A stretch of DNA of 64,000 nt from Bradyrhizobium sp. (GTDB lineage: Bacteria > Pseudomonadota > Alphaproteobacteria > Rhizobiales > Xanthobacteraceae): assembly GCF_016219575.1 (NCBI RefSeq), contig NZ_JACRMG010000039.1, forward strand, positions 1 through 64,000, in the 5' to 3' direction. Both the position numbers and the translations under genes were made by a program. The notes beneath the pieces were generated by a model that saw only the letters and a program-made list of their open reading frames with translations, was not told where the DNA came from and searched no databases. Below are positions 45,597 through 57,110 of this stretch, piece by piece (the stretch's first letter is position 1; each line of letters opens with the position of its first letter).

Positions 45597-46295
45597 GTGA
45601 ATTTCGACCTCGTCATTTTCGACTGCGACGGCGTGCTGGTCGACAGCGAGGTCATTTCCTGCCGCGCGCATGCGCAGACGCTGGCGCGGCACGGCTATCC
45701 CATCACCGAGGCGCAGGTGCTTGAGCGATTTCTCGGCGTGTCCGACCGCGAGGCGCGGCAAACGATCGAGCGCGAGATCGGGCGCAGCCTGCCGGACGAT
45801 TTCGAGGCGCAGGTGAAGGAAGCCACGCTCAAATTCTATGCCGGCGACCTCAGGGCGATCGCCGGTGTCGCGGCGGCTATTGCCGCGATCGGCTTGCCGA
45901 AATGCGTGGCCTCCAGCGGCACGCCCGAAAAAATCCGCCACGGGCTGGAATGCGCCAGGCTCTACGAGCAGCTTTCGCCGCACATTTTCTCGGCGACCCA
46001 GGTCAAGCGCGGCAAGCCGGCGCCGGACTTGTTCCTGTATGCGGCCAACGAAATGCGCGCGGCGCCGGAGCGATGCCTCGTGATCGAGGACAGCGTTCCC
46101 GGCGTCACCGGGGCGGTTGCGGCCGGCATGACCGTGCTCGGTTTCCACGGCGGCAGCCATTGCCTGCCGGGCCACGCCGAGAAACTGCTCGCCGCCGGAG
46201 CGGCGCTGGTGTTCGAAGACATGCGGGAATTGCCCGATTTGGTCGGGAAGGTGGCCCAAAAGCCCGGCCTGAACGCTGGATTTTCAGCCGGTTAG
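45597..46295 (+). CDS. HAD-superfamily hydrolase, subclass IA
   Basis: 232 residues with GTG start, 19 bases after fur. Motif I FDCDGVLVDSE (about residues 7-17) has both Asp; motif II is ASSGTPEK; motif III Lys is in KRGKPAPDLF; motif IV is VIEDSVPG. The cap domain resembles beta-phosphoglucomutase-like phosphatases. Probably a sugar-phosphate or phosphoglycolate-type phosphatase; substrate not readable. Confidence 0.9.
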   Translation: MNFDLVIFDCDGVLVDSEVISCRAHAQTLARHGYPITEAQVLERFLGVSDREARQTIEREIGRSLPDDFEAQVKEATLKFYAGDLRAIAGVAAAIAAIGLPKCVASSGTPEKIRHGLECARLYEQLSPHIFSATQVKRGKPAPDLFLYAANEMRAAPERCLVIEDSVPGVTGAVAAGMTVLGFHGGSHCLPGHAEKLLAAGAALVFEDMRELPDLVGKVAQKPGLNAGFSAG

Positions 46296-46349
46296 GCTAT
46301 ATCTGAGCCCTGCGCCCCGGATGGCGCCGTTTACCCCCGACCAGGTTCC

Positions 46350-47747
<1,398 letters not shown>

Positions 47748-47751
47748 GCCC

Positions 47752-48807
47752 TTGGCAAAAAGCGCATCGGATTCGCCTTCGCTCGCTCCCAGCCGCAAAC
47801 TCGACCGCGACATGCAAATTCCACCCGAGACGCAAGTCGTCATCGACTTCGACGAGAACCGCGCGGTTTCCGCGCTGGTCGGCCCCTACGGCCAGAACCT
47901 GGCGCTGATCGAGCGCCGGCTCGGCGTGGTCGTGGACTCCCGCGGCAACCACATCACGCTGGCCGGATCGCGCGACGGCTGCGATGCCGCGCGGCGCGTG
48001 CTCGAGACCCTTTATGTCCAGGCCAACCAGGGGCACGAGCTCGCGCAGGGCGACGTCGAGGGCGCCATCCGTGCCGTGATCGCGCAGGGCTCGCTGTTCG
48101 AATACGACGCCAAGACCACGAAGTCGCAGTTCGAGACCATCAATCTGCGCAAGCGCCCGGTGCGCGCGCGCACCGCCGCGCAGGACTCCTACATGCGCGC
48201 GCTGAAGCGCCATGAGCTGGTGTTCGGCGTCGGCCCCGCCGGCACCGGCAAGACCTGGCTCGCAGTCGCCTATGCAGCGCAGCTGTTCGAGCGCAAGGAG
48301 GTCGATCGCATCATCCTGACGCGGCCGGCAGTGGAAGCCGGCGAACGGCTCGGCTTCCTGCCGGGCGACCTGCGCGAGAAAGTCGATCCCTATCTGCGCC
48401 CGATCTACGATGCGCTCTATGACCTGATGGATGCGCGCATCGTCGAGCGCGCGCTGCAAGGCGGCGAGATCGAGATCGCGCCGCTTGCCTTCATGCGCGG
48501 CCGCACGCTGACCAATGCCGTGATCATCCTCGACGAGGCGCAAAACACCACGACGATGCAGATGAAGATGTTCTTGACCCGCCTCGGCGAGAACAGCCGC
48601 ATGATCGTCACCGGCGATCCTTCTCAGATCGACCTGCCGAACGGGCAGGCCTCGGGCCTTGCGGAAGCATGCAGGCTGCTCGACGGCGTCGAAGGCATCG
48701 CGCAGGTGAAATTCACGGCCGAGGACGTCATCCGCCACGAGCTGGTGGCGCGGATCGTCGCCGCCTATGAGGGATTGCCGGCACGGCCTGCAACCGGCAA
48801 ATCTTGA
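47752..48807 (+). CDS. PhoH-family ATPase (PhoH/YbeZ)
   Basis: 351 residues. The start is TTG, four bases after the miaB stop; no ATG or GTG fits better. An N-terminal KH-like part precedes the ATPase with Walker A GPAGTGKTW (about 162-170) and Walker B VIILDEAQNTT. In other bacteria it works with YbeY on RNA, and here ybeY is the next gene. The tail GKS end is normal. Confidence 0.94.
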   Translation: MAKSASDSPSLAPSRKLDRDMQIPPETQVVIDFDENRAVSALVGPYGQNLALIERRLGVVVDSRGNHITLAGSRDGCDAARRVLETLYVQANQGHELAQGDVEGAIRAVIAQGSLFEYDAKTTKSQFETINLRKRPVRARTAAQDSYMRALKRHELVFGVGPAGTGKTWLAVAYAAQLFERKEVDRIILTRPAVEAGERLGFLPGDLREKVDPYLRPIYDALYDLMDARIVERALQGGEIEIAPLAFMRGRTLTNAVIILDEAQNTTTMQMKMFLTRLGENSRMIVTGDPSQIDLPNGQASGLAEACRLLDGVEGIAQVKFTAEDVIRHELVARIVAAYEGLPARPATGKS

Positions 48808-48872
48808 CCCGACAAAATGCCGCCGGAAACCCGAGGCAAACAGGTTCCGGCCGTCTCCAACATCCAAGAACG

Positions 48873-49376
48873 ATGGCACGCCCCGTCCTTCCCCAGACCG
48901 AAGTCCTCGTCACCGCCGATTGCTGGCAGGCGGAGCCCGGCGCGGAAGCCGTGATCCATCGCGCCATCGAGGCCGCCGCCGAAATCGCCGACGCCGACAC
49001 CGGCGATGCCGAGCTGGCGGTAATGCTGACCGACGACGGCGGCATCCGCACGCTCAACGGCAACTGGCGCGGCATCGACAAGCCGACCAACGTGCTGTCC
49101 TTCCCCGCGTTGCAGCCGAGCGGGGACGCACCGGACGACATGCCGCGCATGCTCGGCGACATCGCGATCGCCTATGAGACGGCGCGGCGGGAAGCCAGTG
49201 AGGAAGACAAGCCGTTCGATCATCATTTGAGCCACCTCGCGGTGCACGGCTTCCTGCACCTGGTCGGCTACGACCACGAGAACGACGACGACGCCGAGGC
49301 GATGGAGGCGCTGGAACGCGAGATCCTGTCGCAGCTCGGCATTCCCGACCCCTATGCGGGAAGCGGGAACGGGTGA
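48873..49376 (+). CDS. ybeY: Endoribonuclease YbeY (16S rRNA maturation)
   Basis: 167 residues from ATG 48873. Zinc metallo-RNase with HGFLHLVGYDHEND (the three His) and the upstream RGIDKPTNVLSFP. Acts on the 3' end of 16S rRNA and in ribosome quality control. Between phoH and corC, the common bacterial order. It lies six bases ahead of corC. Confidence 0.96.
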   Translation: MARPVLPQTEVLVTADCWQAEPGAEAVIHRAIEAAAEIADADTGDAELAVMLTDDGGIRTLNGNWRGIDKPTNVLSFPALQPSGDAPDDMPRMLGDIAIAYETARREASEEDKPFDHHLSHLAVHGFLHLVGYDHENDDDAEAMEALEREILSQLGIPDPYAGSGNG

Positions 49377-49382
49377 ACTGAA

Positions 49383-50500
<1,118 letters not shown>

Positions 50501-50504
<4 letters not shown>

Positions 50505-52114
50505 CGACCAGCGACAAACTCCGCGCGGCCGCCCTTTCCATCATCCTCGCCTGGGGATGGAAGCGCGCCGGCATCGCGCTCGCCGCAGGCATCTTGTCCG
50601 CACTTGCCATGGCACCGTTCAATGCATGGCCCGTTCTGTTCCTGACCTTTCCCGTTCTGGTCTGGCTGATCGATGGAGCTGCGGCCGGCAAATGGCGCGG
50701 CGTGCCCGCGGCGGCGTTGTCCGGCTTCTGCTTCGGCTTCGGCTATTTCGTGCCCGGCCTGTACTGGACCGGCTACGCCTTCTTCGTCGATGCGCCGACC
50801 TTCGCGTGGCTGTCGCCCTTCGCCGTGCTGGGACTGCCGGCCTATCTGGCGCTCTATCCGGCGCTCGGCTTCGCGCTGGCGCGGCTGCTGTGGACCAGCG
50901 ACGCCTCGCGGATTCTCGCGCTCGCGGCCGCGCTCACGGTGAGCGAATGGCTGCGCGGCCATTGGCTCACGGGTTTTCCCTGGAACGCCTACGGCTATGC
51001 GCTGTCCGAGCCGCCGGCGCTGGCGCAGTTCGCTTCCGTGATCGGGCTGTGGGGCATGACGTTCCTGGCTGTTGCCATCTTCGCAAGCCCCGCGGTGCTG
51101 ATCGAGGCAAACTCGCGGCGGAGACCGTGGATTGTTCCAGTGGCTGCGCTTGCGACGCTGCTGGCGCTGGGGATTTTCGGTGCGGTCAGGCTTTCGCTGC
51201 TGCCGACCAGGATGGTGTCGCACGTCAAGCTGCGCATCATGCAGCCCAACCTGCAGCAGGACGTCAAATTCAACTATTCCGCCAAGCGCGAGGTGATGCA
51301 GAAATACCTGACGCTGTCGGATCGCGCCTCGGGACCGCAATCGACCGGCGTGCGCGACGCCAGCATCCTGGTCTGGCCCGAATCAGCATTCCCGTTCTTC
51401 CTCACCCGCGAAGCCGACGCGATGGCGCAGATCGCAGAGCTGCTGCCGAAGGGCACGGTGCTGATCACGGGCGCGGTGCGCGTGCCTGCCGATGCGCCGG
51501 CGGGAGTGCCGGTCACCCGAGCCTATAATTCAATCTATGTTATCGACCACGACGGCAGCGTGCTGTCGGTTTATGACAAAACCCACCTGGTCCCGTTTGG
51601 CGAATACCTGCCATTCCAGAATTGGATGGAAAAATTGGGCTTCAGCCAGCTCACCAAGGTGCAGGGCGGCTACATCGCCGGCACACGCCGGCGCCCGCTC
51701 GACGTCCCGAATGCGCCGCGGGCGCTGCCGCTGATTTGTTACGAGGCGATTTTCCCCGGGAAAGTCGCTGAAGGCGACGACCGCGCGGGCTGGATCATCA
51801 ATCTGACCAATGACGGCTGGTTCGGTATCTCGACCGGACCCTACCAGCACTTGCAGCAGGCGCGACTGCGCGCGATCGAGGAAGGCCTGCCGGTGGTGCG
51901 CGCCGCCAATACCGGAATCTCCGCGGTGATCGATCCGGTGGGACGAATCGTCGCGCGACTCGGCCTCGGCATCGAAGGTGTATTGGATGCCAACCTGCCC
52001 TCTGCGATTGCGCCGACGATTTATGCGCGGCTCTCGAACATTCCTGCCGCGATAATGGTGGCAATTGCCCTGATTTTCGTCGTGTACCGGCGCGCGAAGC
52101 GGCAAAATTTCTGA
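50501..52114 (+). CDS. lnt: Apolipoprotein N-acyltransferase
   Basis: 537 residues, GTG start overlapping the CorC stop by four bases. Six or so N-terminal helices, then a periplasmic nitrilase-like domain: catalytic Glu in LVWPESAFPFFL, Lys in YDKTHLVPFGEY and Cys in LICYEAIFP. One C-terminal helix anchors the end. Completes lipoprotein maturation by adding the third acyl chain. Confidence 0.96.
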
Positions 52115-52172
52115 AGCCGATTTCAGAATCCGAATTTTGAAAGGAATTTAGAACGCGTCGAAGTTCCAACAG

Positions 52173-52202
52173 TTGACAGGACGCCATGTCAGTTCGCATT
52201 GT
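52173..52202 (+). promoter_or_regulatory. Possible promoter for the XRE gene
   Basis: TTGACA (52173-52178), an 18-base spacer, then CATTGT (52197-52202). The -35 is a full consensus; the -10 is weak. It would give a leader of about 120 bases containing the pseudoknot described next. Confidence 0.4.
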
Positions 52203-52272
52203 GCGCCCCGAATTCAACCAGTCAGTTCATTGTTCGAAGCCTCCTTCCCTCCGAGCAGAATGTGACGGTTTC

Positions 52273-52319
52273 GCGCCTGACGCACCTGGTGCATCTCCGG
52301 CGCTAAAAACCCAAGGAGA
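52273..52319 (+). promoter_or_regulatory. Candidate H-type pseudoknot covering the XRE Shine-Dalgarno
   Basis: Stem 1: GCGCC (52273-52277) with GGCGC (52299-52303). Its loop has a small hairpin GCAC-CTG-GTGC (52282-52292) and then TCTCC (52294-52298). Stem 2: TCTCC pairs perfectly with GGAGA (52315-52319), the ribosome site of the XRE gene. Stem 1's 3' strand begins directly after TCTCC, so the stems can stack, and the linker 52304-52314 is A-rich, as in SAM-II and SAM/SAH riboswitches. The sequence does not match the cores of those classes that I remember. Could be a riboswitch or a protein-binding translational operator. Confidence 0.5.
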
Positions 52320-52327
52320 GTTGGAGA

Positions 52328-52753
52328 ATGTCGACTAAAGCGCCGAACCCTGTTGACAAATATGTCGGCAGCCGCGTGCGGATGCGCCGCATCATGCTCG
52401 GGATGAGTCAGGAAAAGCTAGGCGAGGCTCTCGGCCTTACCTTCCAGCAGATCCAGAAATACGAAAAGGGCACCAACCGCGTCGGTGCGAGCCGGTTGCA
52501 GCAGATTTCCGAAGTGCTGCAGGTGCCAGTGTCCTTCCTGTTCGATGGCGGCCCGAGCGGCGTGATCAATGGCGAGTTTTCAGCCGAGAGCGCATCGCCC
52601 GCCTATATCGCCGATTTTCTCGCGACTTCCGAAGGACTTGCGTTGACGCGCGCCTTCACGCGGATTCCCGACTCGAAACTCCGGCGCAGCATCGTCGATC
52701 TGGTCGAGCAGATCGCGGACCGGGAAGCCGCGGAAAGCGGCCAGAATCCCTGA
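52328..52753 (+). CDS. XRE-family transcriptional regulator
   Basis: 141 residues. N-terminal HTH_3 domain: VGSRVRMRRIMLGMSQEKLGEALGLTFQQIQKYEKGTNRV (read in parts, about residues 13-52), then SRLQQISEVLQVPVSFLFDG. The C-terminal half (about 80-141) is helical with no known sensor. This regulator is conserved across Rhizobiales (related to the SMc00129/PraR type). GGAG seven to eight bases upstream is the ribosome site that the pseudoknot could hide. Confidence 0.92.
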   Translation: MSTKAPNPVDKYVGSRVRMRRIMLGMSQEKLGEALGLTFQQIQKYEKGTNRVGASRLQQISEVLQVPVSFLFDGGPSGVINGEFSAESASPAYIADFLATSEGLALTRAFTRIPDSKLRRSIVDLVEQIADREAAESGQNP

Positions 52754-52778
52754 AATTCGCCCAGGCTTTTGATTTGGC

Positions 52779-52846
52779 GCGTTTTCTTTACGCGAACCGG
52801 TATCCACCCCGCATCAAGTGCGGGGCAGGCTTTCGCTTGAAAACGC
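52779..52846. repeat. Dispersed palindrome, variant copy
   Basis: Outer arms GCGTTTTC (52779-52786) and GAAAACGC (52839-52846), inner CCCCGCA/TGCGGGG (52807-52813, 52819-52825). Contains GCGAACCGGTATCCAC, the complement-like core of the palindromes at 4532 and 60435. It lies between the XRE and peptidase genes. Confidence 0.75.
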
Positions 52847-52920
52847 CCTGGATCGGCAGGATTGACGCCCGTCGGCCCACTGGCGCATGACATTGGCTGA
52901 CTTCGCAAAGAAGACGGCCA

Positions 52921-54054
52921 ATGGCAGCGATAACAAGCAATCCTTTCGACGCTTTGGACATCCTCGACGGCATCCGCCGCTGGGTCGAGATCGAGACGCC
53001 GACGGAAGCGACGGCACAGGTCGACAGGCTCGGCGATCTGATAGCCCAAGGCTATGCCGACCTGCCGGCGAGCGTCGAACGCATCGCCGGGCGCGATGGC
53101 TGCGGCGATCACCTGGTGGCGCGTTCGGCATGGGGCCAGGACGCGCCGGGCATTCTCGTGCTCAGCCATCACGACACCGTGCATCCCCTGGGCTTCATCG
53201 AACGGCTGCCGTTCAAGATCGATGGCGACCGCGCCTATGGTCCCGGCATCTACGACATGAAGGGCGGCGCCTACCTCGCCTATCACGCGTTCCGGCAAAT
53301 CTGCGCCGATCCCGCCCGCTCGCCGCTCGGCATCACCCAGCTCTTTGTTTCCGACGAGGAGATCGGCAGCCCGACCTCGCGCGCGCTGATCGAGGCGGAA
53401 GGACGAAGGGCGAAATACGTGCTGGTGACGGAGCCCGCGCGCGACGGCGGCAGGGTGGTGACGGGGCGCAAGGGGGTGGGACGCTTCGAGGTGTTCCTGA
53501 AGGGCGTGCCCTCGCATTCCGGCAGCAGGCCGCAGGACGGCCGCAGCGCCATCCGTGAACTCGCCAATGTGATTCATGCACTGGACGCGCTGAACGATTC
53601 GTCACGCGGCATTACGGTGAATGTCGGCGTCGTCAAAGGGGGAACGCGGCCGAACGTCGTCGCCGAAGAGGCCTATGCCGAAGTCGACCTGCGGGTGCGG
53701 ACGCTTGCCGATGCTGAAGAGCTGGTGGCGAAAATCCTCGGCCTGACGTCGCGCACCGACGGCGTCAGCGTAACAGTGACCGGCGAGCTGAACCGGCCTC
53801 CCTACGAGAAGAGCAATGCGGGCGCGGCGTTGTTCGAGCACGCGAAGGGGCTGGCCGCAGAGCTCGGCTTCGAGTTGGTCGACATCTCCACCGGCGGCGG
53901 CTCCGACGGCAATTTCACCGCGCCCCATACCGCAACCCTCGACGGGCTCGGCGTCGACGGCGAAGGCGCGCATACCCATTACGAGCAGATGTACATCTCC
54001 TCGATCGAGCCGCGGGCGCGGCTGCTGCACCGGCTTTTCCAGACGCTCCGATGA
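52921..54054 (+). CDS. M20-family metallopeptidase (glutamate carboxypeptidase-like)
   Basis: 377 residues, no signal peptide. Two-zinc ligands: His in LSHHDTVHP (about residue 81), Asp in YDMKGG (about 110), Glu-Glu in SDEEIGS (about 143), Glu in VTEPAR (about 166), His near the end in EGAHTHYEQ. The dimerisation domain has SHSGSRPQDGRSA. Similar to CPG2-type enzymes that remove C-terminal Glu or cut acyl-amino acids. trmB starts within its stop codon. In many alphaproteobacteria metK lies between this XRE gene and trmB; here the peptidase is in that position. Confidence 0.92.
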   Translation: MAAITSNPFDALDILDGIRRWVEIETPTEATAQVDRLGDLIAQGYADLPASVERIAGRDGCGDHLVARSAWGQDAPGILVLSHHDTVHPLGFIERLPFKIDGDRAYGPGIYDMKGGAYLAYHAFRQICADPARSPLGITQLFVSDEEIGSPTSRALIEAEGRRAKYVLVTEPARDGGRVVTGRKGVGRFEVFLKGVPSHSGSRPQDGRSAIRELANVIHALDALNDSSRGITVNVGVVKGGTRPNVVAEEAYAEVDLRVRTLADAEELVAKILGLTSRTDGVSVTVTGELNRPPYEKSNAGAALFEHAKGLAAELGFELVDISTGGGSDGNFTAPHTATLDGLGVDGEGAHTHYEQMYISSIEPRARLLHRLFQTLR

Positions 54055-54767
54055 TGATGCGCCCCTCCAATCCCGACCGCGAGCATGCGCACGGGCAAGG
54101 CTCGTTCTTCGGCCGGCGCAAGGGCCACAAGCTGCGCGCCTATCAGGCCGACCTGATCGAAAGCCTGCTGCCGCGGCTGGCGCTGGACATTTCCTCGCCC
54201 GCGCCGGCGCAGCTTGCCGAGATCTTCGACCGGCCGCTCGGCGATGTCAGGCTCGAGATCGGGTTCGGCGGCGGCGAGCATCTGGCCGCGGAGGCGCTGG
54301 CCTTTCCCGATATCGGCTTCATCGGCTGCGAGCCCTATGTGAACGGGATGGCAAAGATCCTCGCGCAGATCGAGGCGCACAACATCGCCAACATCCGCCT
54401 GTTCGCCGGCGATGCGGCCGAGCTGCTGGCCTGGGCTCCGCCGCGTTCGCTGGCACGGATCGACCTGATCCATCCCGATCCCTGGCCGAAGCGGCGGCAC
54501 TGGAAGCGCCGCTTCGTGCAGGATGCTACCGTCGCCGCGATGGCGCGGGTCATCAAGCCGGGCTGTGAATTCCGTTTCGTCAGCGACATCGACGATTACT
54601 GCGCCTGGACGCTGTCGCATCTGTTGCGCTCGCCGGATTTCGTCTGGACCGCCGAGCGCGCGACCGACTGGCAGCAGCCGTGGGACGGCTACACCATGAC
54701 GCGCTACGGCAGGAAGGCCGAGCGCGAGGGACGCGTGGCGGCGTATTTGCGATTCAGAAGAGTGTAA
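54051..54767 (+). CDS. trmB: tRNA (guanine-N7-)-methyltransferase
   Basis: 238 residues, ATG overlapping the peptidase stop by four bases. SAM-binding LEIGFGGGEHL (about residues 66-76), then IGCEPYVNGMAKIL, the catalytic DLIHPDPWPKRRHWKRRF block and FVSDIDDYCAW. Methylates G46 in the tRNA variable loop. Transcription end is probably at the large inverted repeat just downstream. Confidence 0.96.
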   Translation: MMMRPSNPDREHAHGQGSFFGRRKGHKLRAYQADLIESLLPRLALDISSPAPAQLAEIFDRPLGDVRLEIGFGGGEHLAAEALAFPDIGFIGCEPYVNGMAKILAQIEAHNIANIRLFAGDAAELLAWAPPRSLARIDLIHPDPWPKRRHWKRRFVQDATVAAMARVIKPGCEFRFVSDIDDYCAWTLSHLLRSPDFVWTAERATDWQQPWDGYTMTRYGRKAEREGRVAAYLRFRRV

Positions 54768-54788
54768 GCGGCGCGGGCTCTATCAACT

Positions 54789-54878
54789 CGTCATGCCCGG
54801 GCTTGTCCCGGGCATCCACGTCTTACCAGCCGTGCGGAAACAAAGGCGTGGATGGCCGGGACAAGCCCGGCCATGACG
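54789..54878. repeat. Large inverted repeat between convergent genes
   Basis: Two 32-base arms (54789-54820 and 54847-54878), each itself a hairpin (GCCCGGGCTTGTCCCGGGC; GGCCGGGACAAGCCCGGCC). The arms are near-perfect complements. Between trmB (plus) and the PhyH gene (minus), so a likely bidirectional transcript end. Related to the CGTCATTCCGGG family. Confidence 0.88.
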
Positions 54879-54886
54879 CGGATAGA

Positions 54887-55726
54887 TTATTGCCCCGCCG
54901 TCCGCGCCTTCTTCACGTCGGTGGCTTCCCACACCATGCGTTTGCCGCGCTCGCGGCCGAGCAGCTCGATCGGATCATGGTTGTCGATGTGGCCGAACTG
55001 TCCCTTGTAGACGCTGTAGCCGCACAGCTCCTGCAGGCGGCGCGGGAATCGCGCGGCGGTTTCGCGGGGAATGCCGAGCTGCAGGTTCTCCTGCTGCCGC
55101 ATCCAGCCCCAGCAATAGGCACAGGAGAAGGCGTAGCGCCGCGCGTCCGACGTGTTGGCGCCGCCGCCATGCCACAGCGCGCTGTCGAACAGCATGACGC
55201 TGCCGGCCGGCATGGTCGCGGTGACGGCGTCGTAGTCCTTGCCGTATTCGGGCGAGGAATCGAATTTGTGGCTGCCCGGGATGATGCGCGTCGCGCCGTT
55301 GTCGTCGCGGAAATCCGACAGCGCCCAGATCGCATTCAGCGTGATCGGGATGTGCGGCCGCGGCAACGGGATCAGCTGCGTGTCTTCATGGATCGGCTGC
55401 GCCTCCTGGCCGGGGCCGAGCACCAGCGAGCAGAACGACGACAACAGGCACTCCCGGTCCAGCACACGCTCGACGACCGGCAGCACGTTCTCATGCAGCG
55501 GCACCTCCCAGAAGATGTCGTCATAGGTGAGGAGGTTGTTGATACGAACGGTCTTGAATCCCTCGAACGAGGTTTTGGCGTAACCGAGATCGTGCTCGCG
55601 CTCGACCCGGTCCAGCGCCCGCTTCAGGCCATCGACCAGCGTTGCGCTCGCGGCGCGTTCGATCACGGTGTAGCCGTCGTCGCGGATCCGACCGGCGTGC
55701 GCTTCAACCTCTGCTTCCGTCAGCAT
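54887..55726 (-). CDS. PhyH-type Fe(II)/2-oxoglutarate dioxygenase
   Basis: 279 residues from ATG 55726, with GGGAG six bases upstream. Phytanoyl-CoA dioxygenase fold: iron ligands HxD in IHEDTQ (about residue 112), a distal His probably in FDSALWHGGGAN (about residue 190), and an Arg for 2-oxoglutarate in TSDARRYAF. The class hydroxylates lipids, amino acids or natural products; substrate unknown. Confidence 0.9.
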   Translation of the reverse strand: MLTEAEVEAHAGRIRDDGYTVIERAASATLVDGLKRALDRVEREHDLGYAKTSFEGFKTVRINNLLTYDDIFWEVPLHENVLPVVERVLDRECLLSSFCSLVLGPGQEAQPIHEDTQLIPLPRPHIPITLNAIWALSDFRDDNGATRIIPGSHKFDSSPEYGKDYDAVTATMPAGSVMLFDSALWHGGGANTSDARRYAFSCAYCWGWMRQQENLQLGIPRETAARFPRRLQELCGYSVYKGQFGHIDNHDPIELLGRERGKRMVWEATDVKKARTAGQ

Positions 55727-55814
55727 CGCATTCTCCCTGCCGGCGCTGTATCGCGCCTTGGCCGGGAGCATAGCCCGCTACTTTGGGCTTGGGGAGCAAT
55801 TCCTGATTGCAGGA

Positions 55815-56900
55815 CTACGCCGCCTGGCGCGTCTTCCAGAAGGTGACCACCCGCTCGGCGGTGGACGGCATCAGCCGCGCAAAATTGACGCGGGCGCCTT
55901 CGATATCGGCCGGCGAGGCCACGCGGTTCGGGCCGAGCCGCAGCAGGATCAGCGCGCGCACGGTGGCCCATTCGAGCCCGATCACCTTGCTCACGATCAG
56001 GATCGGGTCGTAGCGGTCGCCCGAGATCAGCCGGTCGAGCGTTGCGATCTTCACGCCCGACATCGCCGAGAGCGCCGCGATCGACTCCTCGTATTTGTGT
56101 GCCTTCGCGAATTCGAGCAGCGCGCTTTCGTTGAGCCTGCCGGAAGTGTGCAGCGCCAGGATGGCGAGCTGCGCCGGCTCGAAATTGCGGTGGCCTTCGA
56201 CCGGCACCATCAGGCCGGAGATGTCGCTCATCGCCTGCCGGATCGCGGCCTGCCTGCCGGGTTTTGCCGCTTCGAGCAGCCGGCGGCGGACGGCGTCGAT
56301 CGAACCGGCGAGCAGTTCCTTGAGATTGTCGTCGGAGAGATCGTCGCGCTGGCCGACGGTGAGCGTCAGCACGCCGTCCTGGCCGGCGCGCTTGATCAAC
56401 GCCGCATAGCCGGTTGTGGAGAACGCAGCGCCCGAATTGCCCGCCGCGCGGCGCACCACCTCGCGGTCGCCGCGGCGCACGATGACGTCGGTCAAGCCGG
56501 TCGAAAGCGCCGGCCGCTCCGCCATGGCAAGCAGATGCTCCTGGCCCTTTTCGCGCGCGATCTCGACCAGCACCTTCTCGTCGATGACGGGGGAGCGGCG
56601 CAGCAGCGGACCCGCGATCATGATCTCGTCCTCGCGCGCGAGCTTGCCGACCAGGTTGCGCGGCGCATTGGCGACGGAAGCCATCTTTTCGGCGATGTCG
56701 GCGCGGATCGTCAGCTCGGTGCCGGGCACGAGCCCGATCAGGATGCCGTCGAAGAACTCGACATGCTCAGGCCGAAAGCCGGCCGCACCTTCGAAAAACA
56801 GCTCGGCGATCCGCCGCGCCGCATCGGCACGACGGTTCGGATCGTCACCCCTGACGATTTCATCGAGCCCGGGGATCAGCGACGTCGCGAGAGCCATCAA
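55815..56900 (-). CDS. DUF2336 domain protein
   Basis: 361 residues, no signal or membrane helices. Alpha-helical throughout with HEAT-like repeats (RADAARRIAELFFEG; DIAEKMASVANAPRNLVGKLA; DEKVLVEIAREKGQEHLLAMA). The C-terminal part YDPILIVSKVIGLEWATVRALILLRLG is the most conserved segment. DUF2336 occurs almost only in alphaproteobacteria and some members have been linked to PleC/DivJ-type or stress signalling, but this protein's function is unknown. Confidence 0.85.
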   Translation of the reverse strand: MMALATSLIPGLDEIVRGDDPNRRADAARRIAELFFEGAAGFRPEHVEFFDGILIGLVPGTELTIRADIAEKMASVANAPRNLVGKLAREDEIMIAGPLLRRSPVIDEKVLVEIAREKGQEHLLAMAERPALSTGLTDVIVRRGDREVVRRAAGNSGAAFSTTGYAALIKRAGQDGVLTLTVGQRDDLSDDNLKELLAGSIDAVRRRLLEAAKPGRQAAIRQAMSDISGLMVPVEGHRNFEPAQLAILALHTSGRLNESALLEFAKAHKYEESIAALSAMSGVKIATLDRLISGDRYDPILIVSKVIGLEWATVRALILLRLGPNRVASPADIEGARVNFARLMPSTAERVVTFWKTRQAA

Positions 56901-57045
56901 ACCTACTCAACCCGGCGCACTTTGCCGGGTTGCTGGGCAATCTAGGCAGGCGAGATGAACGAAGCGTTTCGGAGCAAATCGGCCCGAAGCGAGCTGAATT
57001 CTTGCTTAACGGGGCCTGTTGACGGGTCTCGACGTCTATTGGGCC

Positions 57046-57074
57046 TTGCCGGATTGCGGCAAAACCGCTATATC
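57046..57074 (+). promoter_or_regulatory. Promoter of the rimP-nusA-infB operon
   Basis: TTGCCG (57046-57051), exactly 17 bases, TATATC (57069-57074). Predicted transcript start near 57081. It lies about 175 bases before rimP, with a terminator in between. Confidence 0.6.
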
Positions 57075-57110
57075 GGCAGCAACTTACATGTCTCATACGA
57101 TCGCGTATTG

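Noticed and set aside
52261..52330. Assignment of the XRE leader as a SAM-II or SAM/SAH riboswitch
   Set aside because: The pseudoknot topology fits but the conserved core bases of those classes, as far as I recall them, are not present. Kept only as an unclassified candidate.
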